A stretch of 64,000 nucleotides of DNA, from NCBI GenBank assembly GCA_017163975.1, contig JAFFSR010000237.1, forward strand, positions 3,658,001-3,722,000, in the 5' to 3' direction. The position numbers and the translations under genes were made by a program. Positions 49,781-63,891 of this stretch are shown here, piece by piece. Every line of letters starts with the position of its first letter. Position 1 is the first letter of the stretch. The notes beneath the pieces were generated by a model. That model ran no database searches and had not been told where the DNA came from. It was given only the letters and a program-made list of their open reading frames with translations. The DNA comes from Anastatus disparis (taxonomy: Eukaryota > Arthropoda > Insecta > Hymenoptera > Eupelmidae).

Positions 49781-50599
49781 AATATATCTAATTAGCGAAA
49801 CAACGTGCACACATAGAGCACAAACAAGATCATCAAAAAATTACCCGAAATAAAAATAAACACAATTCTTAATAAAAATCATCAGTTCATTATCTCAAAT
49901 TGTTATATCCCAACATTAGTTGCCCTTTCCTTTTTCATATATATATATACCTTCATCCCCCAAGCGTCTTATACATTTTATTTTTTCATTTCCAACGAAA
50001 ACCCCTTACGCAAGGATAAATAATTCAATGCTTGGTCTAAAACTTTCATACATAACAGTTCATCGTCAACAATGGCCAACAACAGTGACGACAATGACCT
50101 CATATATATTTTCGCGCGAGCGCAAAACTTTAATAAACCTAAATATCCAAAAAAACAAAAAAAAAAAAAGAGAGAAGACGGAAAAGAAAAAGCTGGTATA
50201 GTTTAACGTTAAGAAAAAGGAAAAAGCTAGTATACGTAATTCGTTTACTTTTTCTTTTTGGGATGAAACATCCCTATACCTATAGGTCACGTACGTATAG
50301 AGTAGTAAGAAAGAGAGAAAATAAGTCGAGGGCTAAGGAAAAAGATGCCTTGGTTCAAGGTATACATTCTTTTTTTTTTTCAACGCATGTTTCCTATAGA
50401 AACGTTGATGGTAAGTACAAAACGAAGGGTCGTCTGGGGTGTCCTTTTCTTTTCTTTACTTAAGAAGCGAGATGAAGAAGAGAAGAGAAGAGAGGAAAAA
50501 AAATAAAAGGAGAAGAGAAAAGGGCTTCTGACACCCCCTACCCTCTTACACTTGAAATTGTCAAGGGACACGTCTATTTCCTTTAGACACGTTGTCGCT

Positions 50600-50602
<3 letters not shown>

Positions 50603-50645
<43 letters not shown>
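50603..50645. repeat. TA microsatellite, 43 bases
   Basis: An uninterrupted alternating AT run. It is likely to be polymorphic in length. Confidence 0.95.
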
Positions 50646-50646
<1 letters not shown>

Positions 50647-52781
50647 GTAAGCTTCTTCTCCTTCTCCTTGGTCCAAAATATAGATGAATTTCACCGAAGA
50701 AATAAGACGAAGAAGTGATGCAATGTATTCCAAGTCAATGTTTAAATCGAATCTCATAATATTGCTTGCTTTATCTCATGTATATTCCATTGCAGAAACC
50801 AGCTAAACTCCATATATATCTACAACGTGAAGAAAACAAGCTTCATCCATACTCTATTCATCTTCGTATTCTTCTTTTCTTTCTTTTTCTTCCTACAAAT
50901 GTTGTATATCTATACACATGGCATACCATTGCTTGATCCATATCTCCAGAGCATTTTTTTTCTATGTACGCCTGTCTTTTCCTAAATATGACTCGCAATA
51001 ACGCTTCGCGAGCTCACTATTTTTTCCAGTTTATATCGCATAACGCATCGCAGAAAATTTTAATAATCCAACCTACTATACTTTTCTACTTGGAAAATAG
51101 TCCAAAAATGTATTGCTGAAAAACAGCTATGATATATATCGTACCCATTTTAACTCTCATTTTTTTTTCGCCTCTTTTATACGCCATATACGAGATATTT
51201 TCACTGAGCATTTTCAGATGCTTTACATAAGTGTAATCATGGAAGACTGATATGCGCTCATATATGTGTGATATATGTGTAGCATTTTATTTTGTTTTCG
51301 GTTTTATTTTTTGGGTTTTTTTTTCATGAGCATGTGATGCGATCGTTCTAAAGTTAATTAAAGTTTTTTTAGCCGCGAGACAAGTTATGCGTATGACGGG
51401 CTAATTAAGTTCCTTTTTTATTTGTTTAAATTCAATTTTTCGCGTTCAACCAGAGAGATGGATTTCTGTCGCTGAATGTCGACCAGTAAATTTGTTGTAT
51501 TTATTCAGCAGAAATTTAACCAAACGCATCTAAACATTAAATACCCGATTGAAATAGTCTATTTAATAATTTAATAGAGTAAATAGTATATCGCTCTATT
51601 TTCAAATAGAATAATTCAGCATTAAAATTTTGCCTCCTAAATACGCGTTGTTAAAATTCAATTTAAAACGAAAGCTTTATCGTGTATGTAACACAAGTAC
51701 ATTTAGCGCTTGCAATTATTTCAAAAACTTGAATTACACGCCAACGTTGAAACGAATTTTACATCAAAGTAATTACAGTTATAGAATTTATATATGCATG
51801 TATGTAGAGATCGTTGAAATTCTCAACGGAGCAATTCTATGATATTGGATATATACATAATGTTATGTTTGTTATAGAGCGCAGAATAAGTGATAAAAGA
51901 ATTTTTCAATTACGTTTATATATACAATTGTACAATATCAGCGTGTTCTGTGATATTTTATATTATTAATGGTTAATTGTTACACTGTATAATCAAGTGA
52001 AAATTATCGTAGCGCGTAATGAAATAAACAGAAATTGTTGAAAATATCAACGCATAAGTGTATTCTCGATCTCGACAAAAGCAGCGTACAGAGCCACTTT
52101 CAATAGAGCCGTAAAAAGTTTTCATTCGGGTAAAAAAGTTTTTCTTATATGCGAGAGAAAAAGAGTCAAGCTTGAATCGAGGGTAATTCTGGGCATATCT
52201 AAAAATTTAGCCATTATGTATCTGCATATGAATACGCGTTAGCTCGTATCGTAATATTTTTTTCTCTCTACGAAGCAATTTAAAAGTTTTTCCAGACAAT
52301 TGGTCGTGCTCTGTCGTTTTAAAAAATAAAACAGCACAAAGAATAAAGCAAACTTCTTGTAAATAATCACAGATGTGTAACGTGTACATGCACATCTACA
52401 CATGTTTACGCTTTTTCCGGTTACCCGAAAATCCAATGTATCCATCACACACGAATTTACAGAATACAAGCTTACACGTATATATACCCACATTTAATGT
52501 GAATTTACACGTACATACGCTATTGGTTTGAACGCGAGAACTAGCGAGAGAGAATCCCAAAGTGTTTGACAATTCAACTTGACTATAAAGGTCTAAGCCT
52601 ATAAGAGCTTTTGCTATATATATATGCGTTGACTAAAGAGGTATACAGGAAACTACCGGTTTACGGGTAGAAATTCTCCTGAACTTAGTATACATGTAGA
52701 TATATACGAACGAGTGCTCGTTCAAGAGCAAGCAAGAGAGAATGTGCATGTGGCTCGTTGGCGCGTTTCGCGTTCGCTCAA

Positions 52782-52817
52782 CTCAGCTCAGCTCAGCTCT
52801 CTCTCTCTCTCTCTCTC
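52782..52817. repeat. CTCAG pentamer repeat joined to a CT microsatellite
   Basis: Three or four CAGCT/CTCAG units run directly into about 20 bases of alternating CT. Confidence 0.8.
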
Positions 52818-55800
52818 AGAGAAGAAAGAATGAAAGAGAGAAAGAAAAGGAGGTTCACTCTTGCACAATTGCTCGTGAAAAGAGTGCCCTCTCAACGATT
52901 ATTGCAGGGTTAATGAGGGAACGGTAATTGACTGCCTTCTAGGCGGAAAATCTCTCCGTCTCTCTCATTTTTATCCTCATTCATTTCATCTTTTTCGTAT
53001 ATACGTGCATATACGTACGTGTATAACTTGAAGAGATGTATACAACTCGTTATGTATATCGGCAATTTGTAGATGGATAATTAATCAGCCAAACAATTCG
53101 CGCATTCAATATACAACGCGTTTATAATATGCACACGCTACAGTGCGCTTCAATGGGCTTGAATTTCATTTTATAGCTTTTTTCATTAATTTTTTAATCC
53201 TCGTAACACTAACGATTATTTTTCTTCTTTTTCTTCTCGATTCTTTCAAGAATCCAAAAACAAGAACCGACGAAGCGAGCGATGTATGCAAGAACCGCTA
53301 ATCATATTAAATTTGATACGTTTCAACGTTGATATGTTATGTATGGAGCTTTCAAAAGCAATCATGAGTTAGCTTTAAGTTAATGGTGTGTATTTTCTAA
53401 ATTTATACTGTGTGCGTATATAGTGGACGATGTTTTGATGATATGTATATGTGTTGTTTCAGCGCTAATATTGACTTTAAATTTATATCGACACTTTGAT
53501 ATATATGATTACAGAGAGGGGAGGTCGGGAATATGAAAAATTTTCTAACCTATAAATACAACTGACGTTGATTTCTTTTAATCTAGAAGATAGAAGGATT
53601 AGCAAAAAGTCATTTAAAAATTTATAGTTCTTTTCTTGAAACAAAAAGAAGTTAGTTTACTTTAGCAGAATTTAAAAGAACTTTGTCTAAATAGCTTTTG
53701 AATTTTTCCGCTAAATAATTCGTGAGCTATTGGTTTGTAAATGAACTGCGACACTTTTAAAAAATGATTAAATGATTTATAAATTAATGGGAATTTCAAT
53801 TTTTCTTCTGTTATTGATTTGTTTTCGTATGTTTTGAATATAAGCTAACAATATTCTAAACTCCATCAATTTATTTGTTAAATGTTTGCCAAACGCTAAT
53901 ATCTACCATTAATGTACTTATTACATATTAATACTATATACTCTTTGCGTAACTAAAAAAATATAATGAGGCATTTATGAATTATTTAGCAAGATTTGCA
54001 AATAATTTATTTCAATTCCTTTAACTGCATACTTCGAAATATAAAATTTGTTATCAATTAATGGGACGATTATTATTGAAATAAACTTTATTATATAATG
54101 TAAACAATCTCATGATATAAACAAGCACGTGAACGGAATCCAACAATTAGTAGACACAAGTAATCAAGCGCAAGCTTTTACAAACTAAAGCGCTCATCTT
54201 TATAAACAGAAAATGTGCGCAACATTCAAATTTGTAACTTTTACGTAACGTTATCAAAAAATTTTTATTACACGAAAAAACCAATCAACGTTAATTATCA
54301 TCTGTTTTTGTTTTTTTTTCGAATGAGTAACAATAATATATTACAAAAAAATGACGAAAAAGAAAAATATTGAAATATTTCATGTCCCCCATAATAAAAA
54401 TTAATTTTATTAATCAATGATAGTGTACATTACATTGATTAGTTCGTTAAAAATACATTTGTAAACACGCTGTCCATAAACCATTTTATTAATCACATAT
54501 TGCTAGATGTCAATAAAACCATATAAATCATTATACGTAATAGACTTGACTCACGTTATAAAGACTATCAAAGCACGAATTATCTTGTTAAACACAATTA
54601 ATAAAGTCTAATAAAATATTTAATACTCTTGCCTCTCTCTATCCCTTCCGATATTAAATAAATTAAATTTTTTTTCTTCTTTTTATTATATATACATATA
54701 ATAACGTGACGTTAAATTTTATAATTAGCCTGGCTCACGCACCGGGAATATATAAGACAGTTTAGTTAAAGGGATGTAATAGAATTTTCATGTAATCTTT
54801 AATTAAGCGGATTAATGCTTGTAGAACTTGGATAATTGGCCATGTGTGTATTTGTACATCTATATATATATATATATGTAATAGAAATTCAAACTAAAGA
54901 CCTTTTCGGTCAGTTAAAATCGTAAATTCTCGCATTGTAGAATAGAACTAGCCCTGTAATACATCCCTAACAGACGAATTTAATACTGGATCATTTCACC
55001 CCTCCCCCTTTTTGCATAGATATATGTACTAATGTTGCTACTACTAACACATGGCCGTAGCACAGCGTTAATATACATTTCGATGGAAGCGTTAGATTTT
55101 GAGCAACGTTACAGACTGGTATACTCTTTAATTAATTGCAATTACATAGCTTGCTATTAAGGACCATTCGTTTATGGAGCTTTTGTTGCACGGGGGTTGA
55201 GATTTTTTAATGCTGGTTGACTTGCTGAAGTTTAAAGCTTAAATGCTTTTCAAATCATTTGCTTTTAGAGGTTCATTGGAATTTTAATTGTTTTATGGCT
55301 TTATTTTTATGGCGGACGTATTATTTAATGGATGTTTATAAATTTTATCTGGAGAAAATACTAACTAGAATATCACAGAAAAATTTGAATAATTTTTAAA
55401 TAAAAAAAAAATTTTTTCTTTTATGAGGTTTTTTCTTAAAAAAAATATTTATAGAAATCTGTTTGAAAACATCAATAAAAAATAAATAAATAAATTTATG
55501 AGTTTTCTTTTGAAATTTTTTTCTATTATGAGTGCTGCTCTTAGATTTAAAATTGAACTTATAATTCTTTTGTAAAAACTTTAAAGTAAAGCTCATCGTC
55601 TTAGAAAGTTCGTAAGTTTCAAAAGCTTTGCTCAAAGTAATGTTAAGTATTTTCTTTTCATTCGTACTTCCAATCCGTAAACTTTGCAGTACTTTAATAG
55701 ACCCTAAAAATAATAACTTCTTCTTTCATATTGATCACCAAGGAAAAAATGATGCTTATTACACTGATTTTTATAAATGAGGATTTGTCAGCGATCTGCT

Positions 55801-57306
55801 GAATTAATTCATCAACTCCCTCGGAAAAGAAAAAAAACTTAAGTTATATGAGAATCATCTCTCTTGACAATAATAAAAATACAATGACCTATCGGTCACA
55901 CTTATCTCTAAGAATTGCATTAATATCGTACATCGAAAATGTATTCTTTCTCTTTTTTATACGTACACGCATAGCCTTTTCTCTCTTAAAAAAAAAAATT
56001 GGCCACGCGACACAGGCGGTAAGACGATAATAGAATTTTCGTGTAATCCTTAGTAATTCCCTTGTGGCCGCGAAAACGAACGAGCCAACTAACACATATG
56101 TATGTATATCTTTACACACTGACATACCATTAGCTTCTCTTTCTCTACATATACGTACGTATTAAAGTGCGTACGGACGCAAAATCCTGCAGCATACGTA
56201 TATATATATATAGGGACATCCAGGGCTTTTAAATCCCCTTGGGGGTTAATTGCCCGGTGTTTTGACGCGAGGTAGGGAGGATTTTTAGCTTCTTCTACTT
56301 TTGGGTTCTTTTTTTTTCTGTTGTTGTTATTGTTATAAAAGGGTAAATGAAAAAGATGGAATATATTTTTATCTCGCGAGGATAGTTTGATATAAGCATT
56401 CAGAAAAGGCAAAACTCACGGCGGGAAAGAAAAGAGAGGAAAAAAAAGCTTCGTTTAAAAACGTCGAAAAAGAAAAGGAAAGTTAAAAGTTTCGGAGAGA
56501 GTAGCGCGTCACTTGTTTCCTGCGTTAAAATTTAAAACAACATTAAAGCCTCATAAAAATACATTTATTCGATGGTCTGGGATGGATATATATAGTTATG
56601 GTTCCTAAAGGTATAGTAACAAGATCTGAATTTTTTAAGGAAAAAAAATATAAAAAAACACCATTGCCGTGTATAAAGAAAGAATAAGAAAACACACATA
56701 AGCAAGACGCAAAAGTGCGCAAAAGAAAAGTATTCCGTGCTCGCGCCACCAAAGTATAAAACTTGAAGAGAATAAAAAAAATATAACCTTTCCCCCCTTT
56801 CTTTCTTTCTTCTTTTTTTTTTCTCTACAAGTGGAAAAAATACAAAAGCATCACGCGCGTACTGCAGTCCTTATGTTTTCTTTTCTTCGTGTATACATAC
56901 TTTTGTCGAGAGAGTTTGCCCGCTGAGCAAAGCATATGATTTTCCCGACTTGCTTTTTCTCACGGAGGTGCTTGCTCTTACTCTCACTCCCACGTTGATA
57001 TGGTCTGGCATCAATCTAGTTACCTTTGCTACTTTATAAACAAGAATCACGGTGGATACTGAATTCTTTTTTATTTACATTCATGGTAAAGATTTGTTTA
57101 ACTTGGAGCGAAAACGTGTTAATTAACTTTTGAAGTTATTGAAGTGAAATTAAATTAAATCGAGGAATAGCAAACAACTTTTGATATTTCAAATGTTAGT
57201 TAAAAAAAATAAAAGAAAGAGTTATATTAAACTAAAATAAAAAAATTTTTTTAAATGAAAAAAAATAAAAAAATTGAAAAAAAAGTAAATTTAAATGCCT
57301 CTGATT

Positions 57307-57501
57307 ATGAGGTCCTCAGTGGCTCAGTCGGTAGAGAGATAGATTCATAAACTCGAGGCTCCGAGTTCGAATCCCGCTCTCAATCGGTTGGATACAAGCA
57401 CCGCTGTACGTTACATGTGCTTTGTTCACAAGCACACTGATGATCTCCGTCGCTAATTAGTACCGAAATGATAACATAAATACAGTGACGTTAAAAAAAA
57501 A
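57307..57501 (+). mobile_element. tRNA-derived SINE, copy 3
   Basis: The head ATGAGGTCCTCAGTGG matches copy 2 apart from two differences. The A box (TGGCTCAGTCGG) and B box (GAGTTCGAATCCC) are intact. The anticodon-like loop reads TTCATAA, as in copy 1. The body and tail follow, ending GACGTTAAAAAAAA. The 3' hairpin is kept: CGTCGCT (57448-57454) with AGTGACG (57484-57490), including one G-T pair. TATGA occurs at both ends and may be a short target-site duplication. Confidence 0.88.
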
Positions 57502-58233
57502 TATCTATGACAACTGTTATTTGGAATAATAAATAATGTTTTTTTTTTTTAATGAAGACTTTTTAATTTATTGAAAAATCGATTTTTTTTCTATAAAATA
57601 ATATTTTATTGAAATCTATTGCACATAAAGACTTCAAATTATTATCCCTAAAAATTCATTAAATTATATTTTAAATCATAACTACATATAAAAAGAGTAT
57701 TTAATACATTTTTTATAAAATAAAATGTGACAATAGCTATCTTCAAAATAATTGCGAAAAATTCTTTATAAAAAAAAATTTTTAATTATTGCACATAGAA
57801 TTTCAAAGTTTTAAATTGGCTAAAGTAAATTTATGAAAATCGTAAAGTCGACATAAAATAAAAATGCATTAACTAAACAAAAAATTTATAAACCAGTTAT
57901 CTTTTTAAAAATTCTAAAAATTTTAATATGTTCGAATGGTCATACGTACACAAAAATATAGACTAAATTTTTTAAAAGTAATATATTTCGGTTCTTATTA
58001 TTTTGAAACACATTTATAGAATTTTATTTAGAAAATTATTTCTCTTTCATTTACTTCCTCATTAATTCCAATGACCACGTATACAAAATTTAATAACAAT
58101 GAATAAAAACAAAAAAAAAATCCTATAACATTAAGAAGAACTCTAATTTCTTTTATATTGGAATATATATTTCAATATATTCAATTTAAGTGATAAAACA
58201 AATCTAAGCATTACACATGAAACATGCCGCAAC

Positions 58234-58238
<5 letters not shown>

Positions 58239-58267
<29 letters not shown>
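58239..58267. repeat. CT microsatellite
   Basis: An alternating TC run of about 29 bases. Confidence 0.9.
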
Positions 58268-58269
<2 letters not shown>

Positions 58270-58738
58270 GCAACAGCTTTCACGACAAACGTGCGCTTAT
58301 GTCCTTATTCCCTTAATATTTTTTTCTAATACCGGTACACCAGTCTGGTGTCTTCTCCGACAATCCTCCGTGTTCAGCATAATATAAGAAAAGAAAAAAT
58401 ATAAGCCAAACGCAATTTTTACTCTTCTTTCTCTTTCCTCAACACCTACCTACATATATAGAAACAAAGTCATTTTATTTCTCTCTCCCGCCTTAAAAAC
58501 TCGCGTGCGTATACACACACGTGATTTTTTGTTGTTGTTTTGGTAAGTGTATACGTACAATATTATACATGTATATACATACAGAAGATGTTTCTGCGCG
58601 AATATTGGCTAGGTCTAACTCTCCTTACTCTCGCCTTGCCTTCTTATAATGTTTTTCCAGGATAAATGGGCTTTCCGCTTGGGCCGCGTAGACACTCACA
58701 TATACACACGTAGGTATAGACTTATACATATACAGAAA

Positions 58739-58743
<5 letters not shown>

Positions 58744-58789
<46 letters not shown>
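58744..58789. repeat. TA microsatellite, 46 bases
   Basis: An uninterrupted alternating AT run, the longest in the window. Confidence 0.95.
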
Positions 58790-58793
<4 letters not shown>

Positions 58794-59261
58794 AGAGAGA
58801 CAAGGTGATTCTATGGGGTTTCGTTGGGTTGCTATAGAAACGCCCAGCTAACGCCATTAAACGGGCACGCACCAAGCTCCATGCTTACTCTCTCTTTCTT
58901 CCTATACACCAGACTCTCTTCGGTCCAAACACAGAGAGAGAAAGAGAGAAAGCTCAAGCATAGGGAGAGGAGAGCTTGCGAAAGCTTCAGCGTACACACC
59001 CGCGTGCCATAAAAATAAATAACTCGCAAGTCTCTCGCTCACTCTCACTCTTTCTTTACTCTCTCTTCTTCTCTTACTTCTGTATAAAGGTGATACGTAC
59101 GTGAGGGTTAGTAAAAGAAAAAAAGAGCGAACGTCTAAGGGGGATATCGTATGTAACGTAACGCTTTCGTCCGGAAATGAATAGAAAGACTTGCATGGGA
59201 ATTACATGGTATGTAGTAGTATGGACCGAGTTATAAATAAAAACTTGTATGTAAGAACCGT

Positions 59262-59264
<3 letters not shown>

Positions 59265-59309
<45 letters not shown>
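59265..59309. repeat. TA microsatellite, 45 bases
   Basis: An uninterrupted alternating AT run, about 475 bases from the one at 58744. Confidence 0.95.
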
Positions 59310-59315
<6 letters not shown>

Positions 59316-60594
59316 CAGTTGTTATATACCTTTTTATGTATGCACATTTAAGGTCTTGTAGAAAGCTCTTTTTGTTTTACTATATACAAGGGTGCGGTTA
59401 AGAAGTTAAGAGTCTTTTTCCCTATGGGAGACTTATGTACGAATCATTAGAGATATATATTAGAAAAAAAGGCACACGCGGCCTTATTTTATTTTATTTC
59501 TCTCCTTTTTTTTCTCTCCTCTACTATGATTAATGATACGTGTCGTATATAAGGAGTCAGTTATCGAGAGACGCGTGTGAATGCGTATTGATGTGTACAC
59601 AATATATTGGGATTGTTAATTGTAATTGATTTTTCTTTTCGTTCCTTCTTTTTACTTTTTTTGATGTACGCATTTGGCTTTTAGAAATATTAATGGCTGA
59701 CCGTTTGCGGTGACAAAAGAGCGGATATATAAGCCCAGCGAAAACCCTTTGATGTTGAATAACATTGAGAGTAAGAGGTGGGTGGATGATACATAATTGT
59801 TAATAAATGAATCGATTTTTCACATCGCTCACGCTCTTTTATCGTATTAATATTGTAGCTTGTCTGTAAATAAAAATATTTTGATGGTTCTGTTTTTCTG
59901 GATGATTAACACCATTCAGTTCATTTTGAACTTATATTCTTTTCAATAAAAACACATTTGTCTCATTATCACTGTTTGAAAGATGAAAATTAAAATATGC
60001 AGTACCATTCATAAATTCATGAAAAAAATTTTGATGAAAAGCTCTACTCTAAAACAGTATTATAGTTGGTTTTACTAGTTTCACAACGAAAATAAATTCT
60101 CGTGTGATGTAAAATATTTTTAAATAATTTTTTTTAAAATTTTTTATCCTTCTTTATCAATTTTTCAAATGAAAAAAATTTTTTTCCATCATTTGTATTT
60201 TTTTTTCAAATTATCAGTGATGATCAGTGAAGAATTAAAATGGAAATCGAAAGAATTTAAAAAAACCTAAAATTCATCACTGATGATTTTTTTTTGTTAT
60301 GATACCCGTTAATAAACTTACAAGTGATAAATTTTTTAATCATGCGAAAAATAAAACTCAAATATAAAAATTATTCAAATAATGAATCCGAAAATATTTT
60401 CATATTTTTAAAATAATTAAATGATTTTATTGAAAACTGAAATTTATTTCTTGAAATATGGACTTTACCGAATATATTTCCTATTATTAAATTAAAGTAT
60501 TGTAGAAAATAAGCCTTCCATATATAAATACACAAATAATAAAATTGTGAATAATAGGTCTAACCTATAACAGAATAAAGTGTATATATACGAT

Positions 60595-60750
60595 ATGAAT
60601 ATTTGCATAAGGTTGTACTGCACGCATGAACTAGTTTCACTTGAGTTCTACTTCAGGATAGAGTTAAAAGACGGTGAAATTTTGCATGTTCAAGAAGAAC
60701 AATCGAGGATTGTTTCATGCCTCGTTTTCCACAATAGCAAAAGGTGGTAA
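60595..60750 (+). CDS. Short open frame of 51 codons (uncertain)
   Basis: ATG at 60595 to TAA at 60748-60750. The peptide has balanced, non-repetitive composition (for example RIELKDGEILHVQEEQSR and IVSCLVFHNSK) within very AT-rich surroundings, which is why it stands out. No domain is recognised. An alternative reading is an internal exon between an acceptor-like CTACTTCAG and a donor-like AAAAGgtggta. The DNA also contains a hairpin, AACAATC/GATTGTT, with a 3-base loop. Confidence 0.15.
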   Translation: MNICIRLYCTHELVSLEFYFRIELKDGEILHVQEEQSRIVSCLVFHNSKRW

Positions 60751-63700
60751 CAATGTTCTTCAAAATATATACTGCTAAAAATATTACTCCAAATTTTATC
60801 TTAACTAAATTTTAAGTCTTTTATATAATTTATAATAAAAATTGATAATGTTTTTTTATTATTATGAAAACTATTAAATTGTATGTATTAAGTTATCTAG
60901 AATTTTATTTTTTTAAACTGAAATATCACCGTAGCAAAAACAAAAACTTTTTAAACAATTATTTTTTACGCGTTAAACGAATAAATTTGAGGATATTCCA
61001 GTAACGTCGAAATCAAATATTTGTTAACCTTATCAAATTTCACGCTCGCGTATATTCAAAACAATAGGCAAACTTCAACCCATATTTCAAGATACGCTAA
61101 CAACTAAAAAAAAAAGTAACAAAATTGAATGCCAACAAAATCACACCAAAAAAACTGGATACGCAAACTAAAAAACAAGTCACATTCCATCAAGAAAAAA
61201 ATATCAAAATAGAATTCCATTATAACCAACCCATACTTCGACATTGCACATATTTACTCATAACAAACAATTCCCTTTTTTTATGTACGTATATCTTTAT
61301 TTTCTTTTTTCTTCTCTTATATTCACCCACACCTTCACGAGAGAGAGATAAAAACATATATATAACGTAGCCAGTGTCTAAAAAAGGGCAAACTCAATTT
61401 CAGTCTTGTCTGGTGAGTGCAGAAGACAAGGGCCTCCGTACGCGCGGTAACATCCCAAGCACAACTCCTCCTTCTTGTTGTATAGGTCAACCGGACGTTG
61501 AAGGAAAAAGGACTTTTTGGAATGGTAAACTCAAAATAAAGGGCCTTAATCTCTCATTACTTTTCCACCTCACCCTTCCACCCCGCTTCTTCTTCTTCCT
61601 TCAAAAAATAGAGGGGTTAATACAAACTACAACAAAGCACATACACGCCCAACCGTTTAATTTTGTTTCAGTCAACGCATTTCTTCGGTTCTTCCTTCTC
61701 TTTCATCGTATTTTATTTCCGGTGTAGCGAAGGGTGAGCTTTAACTACAATTACCAAACTTTTTCGTCGAATCCTATTCTGATTGTCTTAATGTTACTTT
61801 CTTTTGAACTCACATATGCGCGTATCGAACGTACCTTGCTCTTCTTTTTCTTTTCTGTGGTTAATTTATATTTATTTGAAACGATTTCTTATTAACCTTA
61901 TATATTGGTTTAAAAAGTTTTATTTCTTTGTGTTGGTATATCGCAGGATCGTTAAAAGAGGAAGTAAGTAGGTCGATTTTGGTAATAAATTCGCACTGGC
62001 TTTGTATATATACACAGTAATACATATATGCACACAGCAAGTATCTCTATACCGATTCGATAATTCGGAGCTTCCTATATCTCTCCTTCCTTCCTTCCTT
62101 TGTTTCAACAGTCTGGACTAGTTTATCTCGCTGGATAATCTTCGGATCCATAAATCGCTATCTAGGCTATTCTCACCCCCTCCTACCTCCTTATTTAATG
62201 GGCTATGGGTTGGATATGTTGCTGCCTTTGAAATTGCCACTATTATACTAACCAACCCCTCTTTATATATCTGAAGGCGCAACAAATTAAAAAAAATAAA
62301 GCCACCGTTAGTTCAAAGTATATTGACCCCCTTATATGCTATGTGTACGTATAACTTGTAAGTAAAAATCGTCGTAAAAGGTTAATTGATTTAAGAAGCT
62401 AAATTTCATTGCTTTCTTACTGACGCTCAAATTGATCGATTTATGAGATTTTTAAGACGTAATTGTACGCAGGGTAAGTCATTGGATGAAAAGTGCAAAA
62501 GATAGAAATGAAAGTTTATTGTATGGCTCGTAAAAGATGACTTTAAGAGTCGTAAAGGAAAAAAAGGATTTTTCTCTATTATCTTTTATATTTTTTTTTG
62601 TTTTTATCTTCTGGTTGATTTCTACCTTTTTTATTAATTATTATATAATTTAGGAAAACGTAATTTAAATTACAAGTCATTATCAGATTACGATAATGAA
62701 AGAAAAAAAGTTTGTATTTCCTTTTTTTCTCCTGGCATAAATAAACGGTGCCAAGTACTTTTTTCTTTCGGAAACTTTTGAAACTTTGCCCATTAATGAA
62801 TCAAACGTCGTAAAAATTTGCAAGTCTTAGGTAATGGAGACTTTGGAGTGCTTAAAAATAAAAAGTACATGTGAACTTTATATAACTCTTATAAAAAGCA
62901 GCGCTGATCCAATTAAGTTACTTTTTTTCCACGAAACATTTTTCTTGTGCCTGTAAATATTATTAAGTAGTAGCTTTAAGCCGTGTATATGTGTTATACG
63001 TTTCCTTTTTACAAAATCAAAATGAAACTCCACTTTGAGAAATTAGGTGACGATGTTAATGTTTTTAATGAGAATTTTTTCTTGTTTTACTTGTAAAAGG
63101 CTTTTAAAGCATTGAATTTAAATAATGTAGTCACATTAAGTTTTTACATTAAAGTTGAGAATATATTCCTCAAAATATATATAAGAATATAGGTAATATT
63201 GTATTGATCACAGGGAAGTGTGATTGTAAGATTTTAGTTACGATCTCTGTAATGATTTGACAAAAACACATCTTTTTCGAATTTCGTACTTCATTAACTC
63301 TAAAATAAAATCCTCTTTACTTCTCATTCTGAAAAATTTGCTTGAACATTTTCTTTTTACGCGCATGAAAATCGAAAGTATTTAGTCGTTCGAGAATTAA
63401 ATAGATCACTTTCTAAAACGAAAAGCAAATTGGAATTGCGATGAAGACAATTTTTATGGCTCACGGTGATAAATAGTATCGTTTACTCCAAATTCCAGAA
63501 ATACTCAGCTCTTAAATGACGCTGTTATCTTTAAGGGATATCCCAAAAAATGTGATATAATTCTTACAACTAATACCATAATCCTGAATGTTGCTAATTA
63601 AGTTCCTTTTATTCCGTAATTGTAATTCGACAATCAATTACAGCAAATAGTCTATAAACCAGTTTCTAAAGATCTTTAATAGTTTTCTTATCAACCGAGC

Positions 63701-63870
63701 AGCATGCATTGAAGACTCGAAAACAGGGAAAGCTCTTACAAACATGACCTAAACTTTGGACACTAAAGTTTCTCCGTTTAGAGGCTCTTTGTGTCGGTTT
63801 CGTCCACGTTTTGCCACACACAAAACCCCTAACTTGACTATATTAACAAAAGGAGACTTGAAAGACTATC

Positions 63871-63891
63871 TATATATATATATATATATAA
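63871..63891. repeat. TA microsatellite
   Basis: An alternating TA run of about 21 bases. Confidence 0.9.

Larger units (their letters stand above)
47736..57306. other. Gene-free stretch
   Basis: No protein gene or RNA gene supported. Contents are AT-rich DNA, TA and CT microsatellites (48781, 50603, 52797), a GAT-rich imperfect repeat at 49718, and GA/CT islands at about 50,200-51,300, 52,500-53,000 and 55,960-57,000. Open frames here follow simple-sequence composition. Confidence 0.6.

Noticed and set aside
56089..56412. 107-codon minus-strand open frame
   Set aside because: It crosses microsatellite-like CACA/TATA and poly-T sequence, with no start ATG at its upstream end and no family similarity.
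57307..57385. tRNA-like sequence near 57.3 kb
   Set aside because: Same reason: it is the head of SINE copy 3, with a degenerate acceptor and anticodon stem.
61374..61727. 117-codon open frame beginning at a GTG
   Set aside because: No ATG at its start, and the later part is a translated CT-rich island. An embedded GTGAGTGCAG donor-like site has no supporting acceptor or frame.
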